64,000 bases of DNA from Ehretia macrophylla (GCA_037974665.1 CM075771.1:37990425-38054424), one strand, 5' to 3'. Shown: positions 35,593-48,165, numbered from the stretch's first letter. Notes: a model not told the origin generated them from the letters alone. Numbers and translations: made by a program.

Positions 35593-38086
35593 TGTAACTC
35601 CAAAATCATGACTCATGTTGTGTCAATCTCGCATTCATACCTCAAAAGGAATATCACAATAATTCCATGATCCTAGGGTGACATACGCTAATTTCAAGAT
35701 GATAGATCTATATCATATTTACATATTCTATCAACTAACTTCAAAATTGTTAACACCTAGGACAAACAGGTGTTATGGGTCGTTTCCACAATACGACTCT
35801 ATTTTCAGGAAAAACTCTCCAAACAAACTGATCCATCTCAAATCGTCATCTATCGATGGTATTGTAGCCCTTCTTATCTCGCAGGTACATTAGATTAGCA
35901 AATCTTCTAATGACTAGTCTCCCGATCATAGGCTCCTATTCACTAACATCCTTTCCCAGCTTCATTAATCTTCATGCCCGTAATCAAGGAGAAAGACTGT
36001 TGAGGTTTATGAAACTCAAACTCTAAGGTTTATTAAGTACCACCAATAAATTGCCATTGAAATTGCATGAGTAACTAATCATGTAGCACTAGTTCAACTC
36101 TTACAAGTAAAATTCATTAGCTTGTGATCCACAATTTATTTCCTTATTTGAATCTCTATCTTCAAGTCACGAGACTTCAGAATTTTCTTTTAATCTTATC
36201 CAAAACTCCTAAGGCGATTAGTTTCAACCTCAAATAAATTCCACTCACCTCAATCCAAGGTTACGTCATACTTAAGAAGACAATGGTCCTACTCATTTAG
36301 CGACCTAGTCATTCCTTCGAATACTTAATGCCCGCCAATATATCTTCGACATTAATGTTACCAAACTGGGTTCATCGCCATGTAGGTGATATCAATGCTC
36401 TACTAGGTTACCGGCCGTACAACAACAATCCTAGGGCTATAAATGGGTACCGAAATGATCTAGCTCCTAAAATACTTACGCGAGATAACTTCAGGGTTGT
36501 ATCAACATAAGAATTATGATCACGAGGCATCCTTCAACATAACCTAATAGAACTTCAAAAGTAATCAACCACTTATTTAACTATCACTACAAGATTCACT
36601 CTCTATTCAACGACCACGATTCAAAGTTTACCAACCGCTTGTTTTTAGAAATGAAACGGTGCACTTAAATACGGTTGTCTAACAACAGCCTCTTGGGTCA
36701 TCGTAACTCTAATTCAAGCGCATACTCACTATTAGCTATTTAGGATTAATAATCATACCCTAACGACTCAACTTTGTAACCGAATGCTTTAATCTCATTT
36801 CCATGGTTTATATATTAGGTCCATCGGTAATACTTAGGGATATATGCTTCCTAATATCCTTTAGGGTATCCAAATAACGAGTGCATAGAATGACTTACTT
36901 CGCATAATCATAACTAAATCCGAGGGGCAACAATTTAATACCATGATTCTTAATATCACCAATATCCAACTTAGGACCTTTAGCAATGTTAGTCATCTAA
37001 TGTATAATTCAATTCCTTACACTTCTATCCGACCTAACAATTTAGGTGCAGCTTTCCAAACACGAGTTCTAGCTACGTGAATTCCTTGATTCCAGCATCC
37101 TTATATCTTGTTATATTAAAGAATCATCAACCTTGTTAAATTCGGTCTCCAGAGTTGCCTACATGTCTTGAGGTCATCCATTGTTAAGTTACTTAAACAC
37201 ATTATTCACGCCTTAATAATCTAACCCCTATCGTCCATTTCCACGAGTTCATCTCTTAATTTCTAGGTCACAATCTTACCATTGAGTGAACTTGAAACTC
37301 GTTAATATACACCTTATTAGGTTCAACGATGCTTAATTCCAATCAAGTAAGGATTCAATCATATAAATAGTCTATTATAACATTTGAAGATATAAGAATT
37401 TGATTCAAAAGCAGCTCCTAAGTCAAACTTCCATTATAAGCATGTGAATATATATATACTACTCCACATCTCCAATAGTATATTCTTATATCTAAGGAAA
37501 GTTGTATGTCCTTAACATTTATTCTTGAACCACAATTAGAAGAACGGTTTAACAGAATCAAGAACTTTATGGCTACAAAATTGATAACTTAATTACAGGT
37601 ATAGGTATTCCAAAGATAAGGAGATAACTTTACCTCAACAATTATACATGTGTTACGCATTTTATATATACATATCCAATAATATATACGATCTATTGAG
37701 TACCTGTAAAGATGCCAGAAATCTCTAACCGAGCCTTTTCGTTCGTCCTGCACAAATTCACTTCCCTAAAAGTCCTAATCCTAACTATCTATGTGTATAA
37801 ACAGTCATTCGCGGTTATATAACATGCACATGTATGAAGGAAGGAGTATAAAAGCATGCATGCATTATTGAGGGCACTAACGTGTCGGTGTGCATGACAC
37901 ATAATACATATAGTCCACAAAGGCACATAGTATTCAATTCTCAAAGCAATTAAAGCACATTAGCACACATTAACACATATAAATAAGACATCATAATTAT
38001 CTTAGGGCTTCTACCCATGGTCCGAGAGTTGAACCCGACTAACGCCTAGTTACTAAACTAAGCTCTGATACCATTCTACTATAAGG
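35593..38086 (-). other. Element A internal domain, 5' segment (non-coding)
   Basis: About 2.5 kb between the solo LTR and the 5' LTR of element A. AT-rich; stop codons are frequent in all frames and no gag-like or pol-like stretch is seen on either strand. A 60-codon plus-strand frame at 36328-36510 is antisense to the element and resembles nothing known. The only recognisable function is the primer-binding site at its start. Confidence 0.75.
38062..38073 (-). other. Primer-binding site of element A
   Basis: Minus strand reads TGGTATCAGAGC, complementary to initiator tRNA-Met. It begins 13 bases inside the 5' LTR border (ATTCTACTATAAGG side), a larger offset than the 2 bases in element B. 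It fixes the element's orientation as minus. Confidence 0.9.
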
Positions 38087-41000
38087 TGTCACGCCCCAAC
38101 CCGGCCTATGAAGGTTAGACTAGAGGTGATCTAAACATTCAGGTAATATCACATACTTAACTGTTTATAAAGATTTAACACTTAACGTTTTGGCCTAAAC
38201 CCCAAAAATTTTCGGCAAACCGGTAGCATAACGACTGTAATTGGGCTCTTTGGTTTGACCTAATTCTCTAAACGCCTCAATTATTCCAATCATTAATCCA
38301 ATTCCATTAAGGACTCCTATTTGTCACCAACCGATTTGCCTACTAGTTTATCTTGAAAGTCTCGTTTGGTTAATAAGCCTAACATGATAACTATGTCCCG
38401 TTTATTTGTCAATTTCCTATCATGCAAGTACCTATTATCCTTTAGTTTGCAAATGAGCACCTAAGTGAAATTAGATAGAATTAACTTAGTTGATTGTTCA
38501 TCTAGTGGTTTGAATGCCTATGATAACTACTAATGAAGAAAACGAAAGCAAACAACCAAATAAAAGTTCATCCGGTTATAGATAGTACAATCCCAGAATT
38601 AGAACCACATTACAACGGGGTCATTTACATCAATAAAATGAATAGTTGCAATCAAACACAACATCCATATAGCAACCACTTTCAGGCAAGGCACAAAAGC
38701 ACGTAGGGACAGGCAATCGCTCCAAGGAATCATTGATAGACACGTTGTCCTCGGGTACCTGTACCTGTTCTTCTTCACCTGTGATAAAAAGAGGGTGAGT
38801 CCTTATGAACTCAGCGAGGGGGAACGAGAAATACATTTTGAAACTCATTTTTCGGTTCAATTTATGAAAATCCCTTTTTCAAACATGAATATAACAGTAA
38901 AATCAAGTAAAGGAACAGAAATACCAGTCTTTCCTTCACGAGGTTCTCTAGGAACCAAGCGAGAGTACTTATACACACAGTAAAAGGATACGGAGAGCGG
39001 TTGCTCTCAATTTCAATTTCGATACAATTGTTGCGCCCGACTTCAATAATCCCTTTATTGCTCCCAATTGGGTGTACTCCGGATGTACCCCGAAACCTAC
39101 GACCCAACTCTCCAAGGGTGGAATGCCAAGCGAGAGAGGGAATTGGACCATGGTAGTCACGGGAGCACCGGCAAGCCCTATGCCGCCCGGAGTTTGTGAA
39201 ACGCTACCATGCCACAATGAAAGGTTGCAACCTCGTATGCAATGCACATTTATGTCATTTAACATTTCACATTAGGAGGTCAACAAAGTAGGTTGCCTCC
39301 GAGCAAGTATATGATCACATTTTGACATATTGGCATATAAGGCATTGTAAGAACATATAATCATTTCATATATCCATTTGAAAGCAATTAAACTTTAACG
39401 GGCAGCCAAGTAATCATGTTCAAATAAACCATTGAATATCTTTTAACAATTCACATTAAGAGGACAACAAAGTAGGTTGCCTCCGAGCAATTTCAAGATC
39501 ACATATTGCCAAGTAAACGAACGAGGTATGCTTGACATGAAATTTCACTTGTAGAACACATAGAGTCATATGAACATTAAACGGGCAGCCATATAACACA
39601 TGCAAGTCAAGCCATATAACTCATTTCGAAGTCCACGTAATCAAGTGATACGATTATTCAACATGCAATGACATCAATCATGGGTTCGGGTGCAAGAAAA
39701 GCTTATTTGTCAACATGCAATGGTCAAAATCACATTTGAAGTTATAAGACATTTACAGGCAGCCCACTAAGCATATAATTCCCACACAATGTCCAATTGA
39801 TCAATACTTAGCAAAACTACCTAGTCATTAGGGTTTCCATGTCATGTATATTCGTGCAATTTGAGCCTCAACCCAACTCAAAGTCAATCTCAAACCATGC
39901 ATCATTTAATTCAACATCCTCAAACATTCAAAACAGTCCACACAACATCCCGTAGCTATAATCCCAAGCATTTAATTCAACAAGAGGAGTCACAACAATT
40001 TTCTAAGCACAACATTATGTGAAACCCTTACTGCAATAGGCTGTCTTCTCACAATCAATCGGATAAGCAAACAATCTCCAAATTCAGTGAATAAGATGTC
40101 AAATTAAAGCTTAAGAAGTTAACTAAAACCAGAAATAAACCTTGCTCAATTTGAGTTCGGGATCATTAGATATAGCCGAAACAGTGGAATAGCACAAAAC
40201 TGTCCAGATTTGGACACTTTTCAGAAATTGACGTTTTTGAGGTCCTTAGGGTCAGTTTTAGCCTTGGTCCATTACTGACAAAATTGTCCAGAACTGAAAA
40301 ATCTAGCAGCACACCAAATATCATGCATTTTGGACAATATTTACTAAGTCAAATATGGTTCGTTCCACAAGGTCAGTGCATCTGCCAAAACCTGCTTCAT
40401 TTTTCCAGATTTCCAGATTTGGTCACATTTTAAAGATTTGCCATTTTGAGGACCATAGACTCAAAATTAGCTTCGGCCTATTTCTGGGAAAAATGTTCAA
40501 AACTGTCCAAAATAGTCATCTACCAATTTTAATGCAGTTTTAAAATCATTTTCCTAGCTAAATTTACCTCGAACAGACTGGTCAGAGAGCTGTCAACAAT
40601 TTCGACTTCACCTAGCATCATTTTCAAGCCAAGATCTTGCCATGCATGGTTGTTTAAGCTTATGAACGACCATATAGCTCAATTACAGAAGAAAATACAC
40701 ACATTTATTAGCATGCATGTGGATTTTTGAAAAGTTTTCAAAAGGTTTTAGCCCTCACCTTTGCAATCAACCCAAAAAATGCTCAAAAACCTTGTTGAAG
40801 CTCAAATCTCTTCTTCTTCTTGCTTAGCCGAGATTCCAACTAGCTTTTCTCTATTTTTCCTAGCTTAGTGATCAATCTCTTAGCACATGCATAAGGTTAG
40901 AATAAGAAGAAAAGAAATGGAAGCTTAAAAACTCACCAAGGCCGAAAATGGTGACTCAAAATGCTTGCATGTGTGTTTCTTGCATCCTAGCTTGCTTGGG

Positions 41001-41919
41001 TGAGTTTCTTTGCTTGTGGTTTGTCTTGATGCACCATAGGATGATGAAGATGAGCTAAGAGGTGGAGAGAACTCAGCCAAAACCGAAATGGAGAGAGAGA
41101 GTAAGAGGGAGAGAGAGAAAATGTGAGGAAAGTGAGAGAAATGAGAGAAAAATGAGGCTTTTGCAAAAGTTGATGCATATGTTGGCCTTGGGCATGCAAA
41201 AATTCAGATTTGTGTCATCTTTTGAATTGTTTTAACATGTGTGTAAGAGAATGTTGGGTATTTAGGGATTTTAGGTAGAATAGAATATAGGATATGTTTA
41301 GAGGTTTGTGAGATTTTGTCTTGTAGTGAGTTTAAAATATAATATTTAGGTGTTAGTGGATTATGTAGAGATTTGAATTAGGATTATAATAATAGTTAGT
41401 GGTGTTTGTAGGATTATTTTATAGTCTAGTGCTTTGTGTAGGATTCTTTATTGATTAGCGTGCGGGCACGCTTTCCTAAATCTAGGGCATGTACTACAAG
41501 ACACAAACAGAAATCAATACAGGGCACGAAATACGAGCTAGACACGAACTACGAGGTAAGACAAGGACTTCAAGACTAATGCACGCAATCCTAGGTGAAT
41601 GCACGTAAACCAATGCAAGGCACGTAATTCAATGTAATATACGCAAATCGAGGTACGACTCTTGAACCTAGGTTAAGGTATGCAGTTCAAGGTTAGGGAA
41701 CACGAAACGAGGTAACGCACGTACATCGAGATCAGGGCACGTATTTCAAGGTACCGCACGTGAGTCGGGGATTAGGAAACACTATTCTAGGTCAAGGCAC
41801 GTATGACGAGGTATGCACGAAAACCAAGACATGACATGTAATCCAAGGTCGGTCATATAATTAAGGGTCTATGACACGCAAATCAAGGTAACACACATTA
41901 TTCGGGGTCAATCCTCACA
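38087..41919 (-). mobile_element. Element A, 5' LTR (3833 bp)
   Basis: Sense (minus) strand starts TGTGAGGATTGACCCCG at 41919 and ends GGGGCGTGACA at 38087. Collinear with 16124-19957. Its sense start reads GAGGATTGACC where the left LTR has GAGGCCTGACC. Hairpin motifs at 39275-39300 and 39459-39484, GC-rich core about 39060-39250, GA tract 41091-41150, degenerate 20-bp repeat about 41470-41912. Confidence 0.93.
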
Positions 41920-41924
41920 TCAGA
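41920..41924. repeat. Target-site duplication TCAGA (right copy)
   Basis: Matches 16119-16123; the 5S spacer resumes with GGGTCCTACAACG. Confidence 0.95.
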
Positions 41925-42080
41925 GGGTCCTACAACGTGTTGATATCACGTCTTGCGAAGATGCTGCGTTGTTGAAGCGGATGGGTTGTCGTTAAGCACA
42001 TTGGGCCTTTTGAATGGGCCATCTCTCTAGGCTGGCACTGTGAACCATTAACATTGTAGGAATTGTGCCCTCAATATGAT

Positions 42081-42200
42081 GGATGCGATCATACCAGCAC
42101 AAATGCACCAGATCCCATCAGAACTCCGAAGTTAAGCGTGCTTGGGCGAGAGTAGCACTAGGATGGGTGACCCCCTGGGAAGTCCTCGTGTTGCACTTCA
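42081..42200 (+). rRNA. 5S rRNA gene R1
   Basis: First 5S gene after the insertion. Changes: G3A, T21A, G30A, T76C, C117T, C118T or C119T, C120A. G3A, T21A, G30A are shared with L19/L20. It has the full GGGCGAG run, unlike those two. Its -1 base is T. Confidence 0.97.
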
Positions 42201-42756
42201 TTTTCATTTTTTTTTGCCCTGGTTAGGGTTGCCAAGATACTTTATCCACCAAATCTCTATTACCGAATCCCACGGAACATTGGGCAAGACAACTTCGCTT
42301 CACGTAGAGGATGGGCCAGCAAACCGAGGGCGTAGGGTTTGTGACCAGGTCTCCGTCGCTTCGGTGCCCATAACTTTTGATCCGTAAGGAGTTACACGGC
42401 GCACAGCATACCGTTGCAAAGCTCTCTGAGAGCTCTACGACGGGGGCAGCTAGCATGCTCGCTGTGCCCTTTTTGAAGCCCAAAATTGAACGTTTTCATC
42501 AATTTCAGGCCACTTTTCTTCTTTTGTTCTTTTTTTCCGTCCCGGATCGTACATCGTGAGATGTTAAAAGGATGACAACCAGACTCACTGGACATCAGAG
42601 GGCCCTACAACGTGTCGATATCACGTCTTGCGAGGATGCTGCGTTGTTGAAGTGGATGGGTTGTCGTTAAGCCCATTGGGCCTTTTGAATGGGCCATATC
42701 TCTAGGCTGGCACTGTGAACCGTTAACACATATAGGAATTATGACCTCAACATGAC

Positions 42757-42876
42757 TGGTGCGATCAGAGCAGCACTAATGCACCGGATCCCATCAGAAC
42801 TCCGAAGTTAAGCGTGCTTGGGCTAAAGTAGTACTAGAATGGGTGACCCCCTGGGAAGTCCTCGTGTTGCACCCCC
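42757..42876 (+). rRNA. 5S rRNA gene R2 (T12G/C14G variant)
   Basis: Full-length copy with G1T, T12G, C14G, G68T, G70A, G82A. The upstream spacer has the linked CCATATCTCTAGG variant. Confidence 0.96.
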
Positions 42877-43433
42877 TTTTCAATTTTTTTTGCCCTGGTT
42901 AGGGTTGCCAAGATACTTTATCCACCAAATCTCTATTACCGAATCCCACGGAACATTGGGCAAGACAACTTCGCTTCACGTAGAGGCCGGACCCGCAAAC
43001 CGAGGGCGTAGGTTTTGTGACCAAGTTTCCGTCGCTCCGGTGCCCATAACTTTTGATCCGCAAGGAGTTACGCGGCGCATGGCATACCGTTGCAAAGCTC
43101 TCTGAGAGCTCTACGAAGGTGGCAGCCAGCTTGCTCGCTGTGCCCATTTTTGGAGCCCAAAAGCGAACGTTTTCATCAGTTTCAGTCTACTTTTCTTCTT
43201 TTGTTCTGTTTTTCCATCCCGGATCGTACGTTGTGAGCTGTTAAAAGGACGACAACCTGACTCGCGGGACATCAGAGGGCCCTACAACGTGTCGATATCA
43301 CATCTTGCGAGAATGCTGCGTTGTTGAAGCGGATGGGTTGCCGTTAAGCCCATTGGGCCTTTTGAATGGGCCATCTCTCTAGGCTGGCACTGTGAATCGT
43401 TAATACATATAGGAATTGTGTCCTCAACATGAC

Positions 43434-43553
43434 GGGTTCGATCATACCAGCACTAATGCACCGGATCCTATCAGAACTCCGAACTTAAGATTGCTTGGGC
43501 GAGAGTAGTACTAGGATGGGTGACCTCATGGGAAGTCCTCGTGTTGCACCCCC
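43434..43553 (+). rRNA. 5S rRNA gene R3
   Basis: Full-length copy with G5T, C36T, G51C, C57A, G58T, C93T, C95A. Three changes fall in the A box (CTTAAGATTG), so activity is doubtful. Confidence 0.96.
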
Positions 43554-44110
43554 TTTTCAATTTTTTTTGCCCAGGTTAGGGTTGCCAAGGTACTTTATCC
43601 ACCAAATCTCTATTACCGAATCCCACAGAATATTAGGCAAGACAACTTCGCTTCACGTAGAGGCCGCGCCCCTAAACCGAGGGCGTAGGGTTTGTTACCA
43701 GGTCTCCGTCGCTTCGGTGCCTATAACTTTTGATCCGTAAGGAGTTACGCGGTGCACAACATACCGTTGCAAAGCTCTCTGAGAGCTCTACGACGGAGGC
43801 AGCATGCTTGCTCGCAGTACCCATTTTTGCAGCCCAAAATCGAACGTTTTCATCAGTTTCAGTCCACTTTTCTTGTTTTGCTCTGTTTTTTCATTCCGGA
43901 TCGTACGTCGTGAGCTGTTAAAAGGATGACAACCTGACTCGCGGGACATCAGAGGGCCCTACAACGTGTCGATATCATGTCTTGCGAGGATGCTGCGTTA
44001 TTGAAGGCGATGGGTTGTCATTAAGCCCATTGGGCCTTTTGAATGGGCCATCTCTCTAGGCTGGCACTGTGAACTGTTAACACATATAGGAATTGTGCCC
44101 TCAACATGAC

Positions 44111-44230
44111 GGGTGCGGTCATACCAGCACTAATGCACCGGATCCCATCAGAACTCTGAAGATAAGCGTGCTTGGGCGAGAGTAGTACTATGATGGGTGA
44201 CCCCCTCGGAAGTCCTCGTGCTGCACCCCC
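44111..44230 (+). rRNA. 5S rRNA gene R4
   Basis: Full-length copy with A8G, C47T, T52A, G81T, G97C, T111C. The spacer that follows has a 20-bp duplication around the TGGGCC motif, giving a 696-bp unit. Confidence 0.97.
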
Positions 44231-44806
44231 TTTTCAAATTTTTTTGCGCTGGTTAGGGTTGCCAAGATACTTTATCCACCAAATCTCTATTATCGAATCC
44301 CACGGAACATTGGGCAAGACAACTTCGCTTCATGTAGAGGTCGGGCCCGCAAACCGAGGGCACAGGGTTTGTGACCAGGTCTCCGTCACTCCGGTGCCCA
44401 TAACTTTTGATCCGTAAGGAGTTACGTCGCGGACAGCATACCATTTCAAGGCTCTCTGAGAGCTCTACGAAGGGGGCAGCTAGCTTGCTTGCTGTGCCCA
44501 TTTTTGAAACCCAAAATTGAACATTTTCATCAGTTTTAGTCCAATTTTCTTCTTTTGCTCTGTTTTTCTGTCCCGGATCGTACGTCGTGAGCAGTTAAAA
44601 GGACGACAACATGACTCGCGGGACATCAGAGGGCCCTACAATGTGTCGATATCACATCTTGCGAGGATGCTACGTTGTTGAAGCGGATGGGTCGTCGTTA
44701 AGGCCATTGGGCCTTTTGAATAGCCATTGGGCCTTTTGAATGGCCATCTCTCTAGGTTGGCACTGTGAACCATTAACACATATAGGAATTGTGCCCTCAA
44801 CATGAC

Positions 44807-44926
44807 GGATGCGATCATACCAGCAATAATGCACGGGATCCCATCAGAACTCCGAAGTTAAGCGTGCCTGCTCGAGAGTAGTACTAGGATGGGTAACCCC
44901 CTAGGAAGTCCTCGTGCTGCACCCCC
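44807..44926 (+). rRNA. 5S rRNA gene R5
   Basis: Full-length copy with G3A, C20A, C29G, T62C, G65C, G66T, G89A, G97A, T111C. Its upstream region carries the duplicated TGGGCC motif. Confidence 0.96.
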
Positions 44927-45482
44927 TTTTCAATTTTTTTTGCCCTGGTTAGGGTTGCCAAGATACTTTATCCACCAAATCTCTATTACTGATTCCCACG
45001 GAACAATGGGCAAGACAACTTCGCTTCACGTAGAGGCCGGGCCCGCAAATCGAGGGCCTAGGGTTTGTGACCAGTTCTCCGTCGCTCCGGTGCCTATAAC
45101 TTTTGATCCATAAGGAGTTACGCGGCGCACAGCATACCATTGCAAAGCTCTCTGAGAGCTCTACGAAGGGGCCAGCCATCTTGCTCGCTGTGCCCTTTTT
45201 CGATCCTAAAATCGAACGTTTTCATCAGTTTCAATCCACTTTTCTTCTTTTGCTCTGTTTTTCCATCCCGGATCGTACGTCATGAGTTGTTAAAAGGACG
45301 ACAACCTAACTCGCAGGACATCAGAGGGCCCTACAACGTGTCAATATCACGTGTTGCGAGGATGCTACGTTGTTGAAGCGGATGGGTTGTCGTTAAGCCC
45401 ATTGGACCTTTTGAATGGGTCATCTCTCTAGGCTAGCACTGTGAACCATTAACACATATAGGAATTGTGCCCTCAACATGAC

Positions 45483-45602
45483 GGGTGCGATCATACCAAC
45501 ACTAATGCACCGGATCCCATTAGAACTCCGAAGTTAAGCGTGCTTGGGCAAGAGTAGTACTAGGATGTGTGACCCCCTGGGAAGTCCTCATGTTGCACCC
45601 CA
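45483..45602 (+). rRNA. 5S rRNA gene R6
   Basis: Full-length copy with G17A, C39T, G68A, G86T, G108A, C120A. Confidence 0.97.
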
Positions 45603-46158
45603 TTGTCAATTTTTTTTGCCCTGGTTAGGGTTTCCAAGATACTTTATCCACCAAATCTATATTACCGAATCCCACGGAACATTGGGCAAGACAACTTCGC
45701 TTCACGTAGAGGCCGGGCCCGCAAGCCAAGGGCGTAGGGTTTTTGACCAGGTCTCTGTCGCTCCGGTGCCCATAACTTTTGATCCGTAAGGAGTTACGCA
45801 GCGCGAAGCATACCGTTGCAAAGCTCTCTGAGAGCTCTATGAAGGGGGCAGCTAGGTTGCTCGCTGTCCCCATTTTTGGAGCACAAAATCAAATGTTTTC
45901 ATTCGATTCATTCCACTTTTCTTCGTTTGCTCTAATTTTTCGTCTTGGATCGTACGTCGTAAGGTGTTAAAAGGATGACAACCTGACTCGTGGGACATCA
46001 GAGGGCCATACAACGTGTCGATATCACGTCTTGCGAGGATGCTGCGTTGTTGAAGCAGATGGGTTATCGTTAAGCCCATTGGGCCTTTTGAATGGGCCAT
46101 CTCTTTAGGCTGGCACTGTGAACCATTAACAATATAGGAATTGTGCCCTCAACATGAC

Positions 46159-46252
46159 GGATGCGATGATACCAGCACTAATGCACCGGATCCCTTCAGA
46201 ACTCCGAAATTAAGCGTGTTTGGGCGAGAGTAGTACTAGGATGGGTGACCCC
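46159..46252 (+). pseudogene. 5S rRNA pseudogene R7, 3' end deleted
   Basis: The first about 93 nt align with 5S rRNA (G3A, C10G, A37T, G51A, C61T), then GGGTGACCCC runs straight into the downstream TTTTTCAAATTTTTTT tract. About 25 bp (CTGGGAAGTCCTCGTGTTGC and neighbours) are missing. The end of the C box and the 3' strand of the terminal stem are lost, so the RNA could not fold as 5S rRNA. Upstream elements remain, although CATATAGG is shortened to CAATATAGG. Confidence 0.95.
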
Positions 46253-46810
46253 TTTTTCAAATTTTTTTGCCCTGGTTAGGGTTGCCAAGATACTTTATCC
46301 ACCAAATCTCTATTACTGAATCCCACGGAACATTGGGCAAGACAACTTCGCTTCACGTAGAGGCCGGGACCGCAAACCGAGGGCGTAGGGTTTGTAACCA
46401 GGCCTCCGTCGCTCCGGTGCCCATAACTTTTGATCCGTAAGGAGTTACGCGGCGCAAAGCATACCGTTGCAAAGCTCTCTAGAAGCTCTACGACGGGGGC
46501 AGCCGGATTGCTCGCTGTGCCCATTTTTGGAGCCCAAAATTGAACATTTTCATCAGTTTCAGTCCACTTTTCTTGTTTTCCTCTATTTTTTCGTCCCGGA
46601 TCGTACGTCGTGAGCTGTTAAAAGGACGACAACATGACTCATGGGACATTAGAGGGCCCTACAACATGTCGATATCACGTCTTGCAAGAATGCTGCGTTG
46701 TTGAAGCGGATGGGTTGTCGTTAAGCCCATTGGGCCTTTTGAATGGGACATCTCTCTAGGCTGGCACTATGAACCGTTAACACATGTAGGCATTGTGCCC
46801 TCAACATGAC

Positions 46811-46930
46811 AGGTGCGATCATAACAGCACTAATGCACTCGATCCCATCAGAACTCTGAAATTAAGCATGCTTGGGCGAGAGTAGTACGAGGATGGGTGA
46901 CCCTATGGGAAGTCCTCGTGCTGCACCCCC
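46811..46930 (+). rRNA. 5S rRNA gene R8
   Basis: Reads identical to L18 over 120 nt (G1A, C14A, C29T, G30C, C47T, G51A, G58A, T79G, C94T, C95A, T111C). Preceding spacer also matches that before L18. Confidence 0.97.
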
Positions 46931-47489
46931 TTTTCAATTTTTTTTGCCCTGGTTAGGGTTGCCAAGATACTTTATCAACCAAATCTCTATTACCGAATCC
47001 CACGGAACATTGGGCAAGACAACTTCACTTCACGTAGAGGCCGGGCCAGCAAACCGAGGGCGTAGGGTTTGTGACCAGGTCTCCGTCGCTCCGGTGCCCA
47101 TAACTTTTGATCCGTAAGGAGTTACGCTGCGCACAGCATGCCGTTGCAAAGCACTATGAGAGCTCAACGATGAGGGCAGCCAGCTTGCTCGTTGTGCCCA
47201 TTTTTGAAGTCCAAAATCGAATGTTTTTCATCAATTTTAGGCTACTTTTCTACTTTTGCTCTTTTTTTTTTTGTCATGGATCGTACGCGTGAGCTGTTAA
47301 AAGGACGATAACCTGACTCGCGGGACATCAGAGGGCCCAACAACGTGTCGATATCACGTCTTACGAGGATGCTGCTTTGTTGAAGCAGATGGGTTGTCGT
47401 TAAGCCAATTGGGCCTTTTGAATGGGCCATATCTCTAGGCTGGCACTGTGAACCGTTAACACATATAGGAATTGTGCACTCAACATGAC

Positions 47490-47609
47490 GGGTGTGATCA
47501 GAGCAGCACTAATGCACCGGATCCCATCAAAACTCCGAAGTTAAGCGTGCTTGGCCGAGAGTATTACTAGGATGGGTGATCCCTAGGGAAGTCCTCGTGT
47601 TGCACCCCC
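47490..47609 (+). rRNA. 5S rRNA gene R9 (T12G/C14G variant)
   Basis: Full-length copy with C6T, T12G, C14G, G41A, G66C, G75T, C91T, C95T, T96A. Shares C6T, T12G, C14G, G41A and G75T with R17, eight units downstream. Confidence 0.96.
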
Positions 47610-48165
47610 TTTTCAATTTTTTTTCCCTGGTTAGGGTTGCCAAGATACTTTATTCACCAAATCTCTATTACCGAATCCCACGGAACATTGGGCAAGACAA
47701 CTTAGCTTCACGTAGAGGCCGGGCCCGCAAACCGAGGGCGTAAGGTTTGTGACCCGGTCTCCGTCGCTCCGGTGCCCATAACTTTTGATCCGTAAGGAGT
47801 TACGCGGCGCACAGCATACCGTTGTAAAGCTCTCTGAGAGCTCTACGAAGGTGGTAGCCAGCTTGCTCATTGTGCCCATTTTTGGAGCCAAAAATCTAAC
47901 ATTTTCATCTATTTCAGTACACTTTTCTTCTTTTGCTCAGTTTTTCCGTCCCGGATCGTACGTCGTGAGCTGTTAAAAGGACGACAACCTGACTCGTGGG
48001 ACATTAGAGGGCCCTACAATGTGTCAATATCACATCTTGCGAGGATGCTGCGTTGTTGAAGCGGATGGGTTGTCGTTAAGCCCATTGGGCCTTTTGAATG
48101 GGCCATATCTCTAGCCTGGCACTGTGAACCATTAACACATTTAGGAATTGTGCCCTCAACATGAC

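Larger units (their letters stand above)
16124..41919 (-). mobile_element. Element A: LTR retrotransposon with nested insertions
   Basis: The block starts TGTCACGCCCCAACCC and ends GGTCAATCCTCACA, so it is bounded by TG...CA, and 5-bp TCAGA copies flank it. Read on the minus strand: 5' LTR 41919-38087, primer-binding site 38073-38062, internal domain, relic pol stop and polypurine tract 19970-19958, 3' LTR 19957-16124. Without the nested insertion (20260-35587 plus one AGAAC copy) the element is about 10.5 kb, of which only about 2.8 kb is internal. No gag, protease, reverse transcriptase or integrase frame can be read, so it needs proteins from a relative. It is LARD-like in proportion (LTRs longer than the internal domain). 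Ty3/gypsy affiliation rests on the primer-binding site, duplication length and relic pol terminus. Confidence 0.9.

Noticed and set aside
35593..38086. A host gene inside element A
   Set aside because: AT-rich with stops in all frames, no splice-supported or recognisable protein, and bounded by the primer-binding site and the nested insertion.
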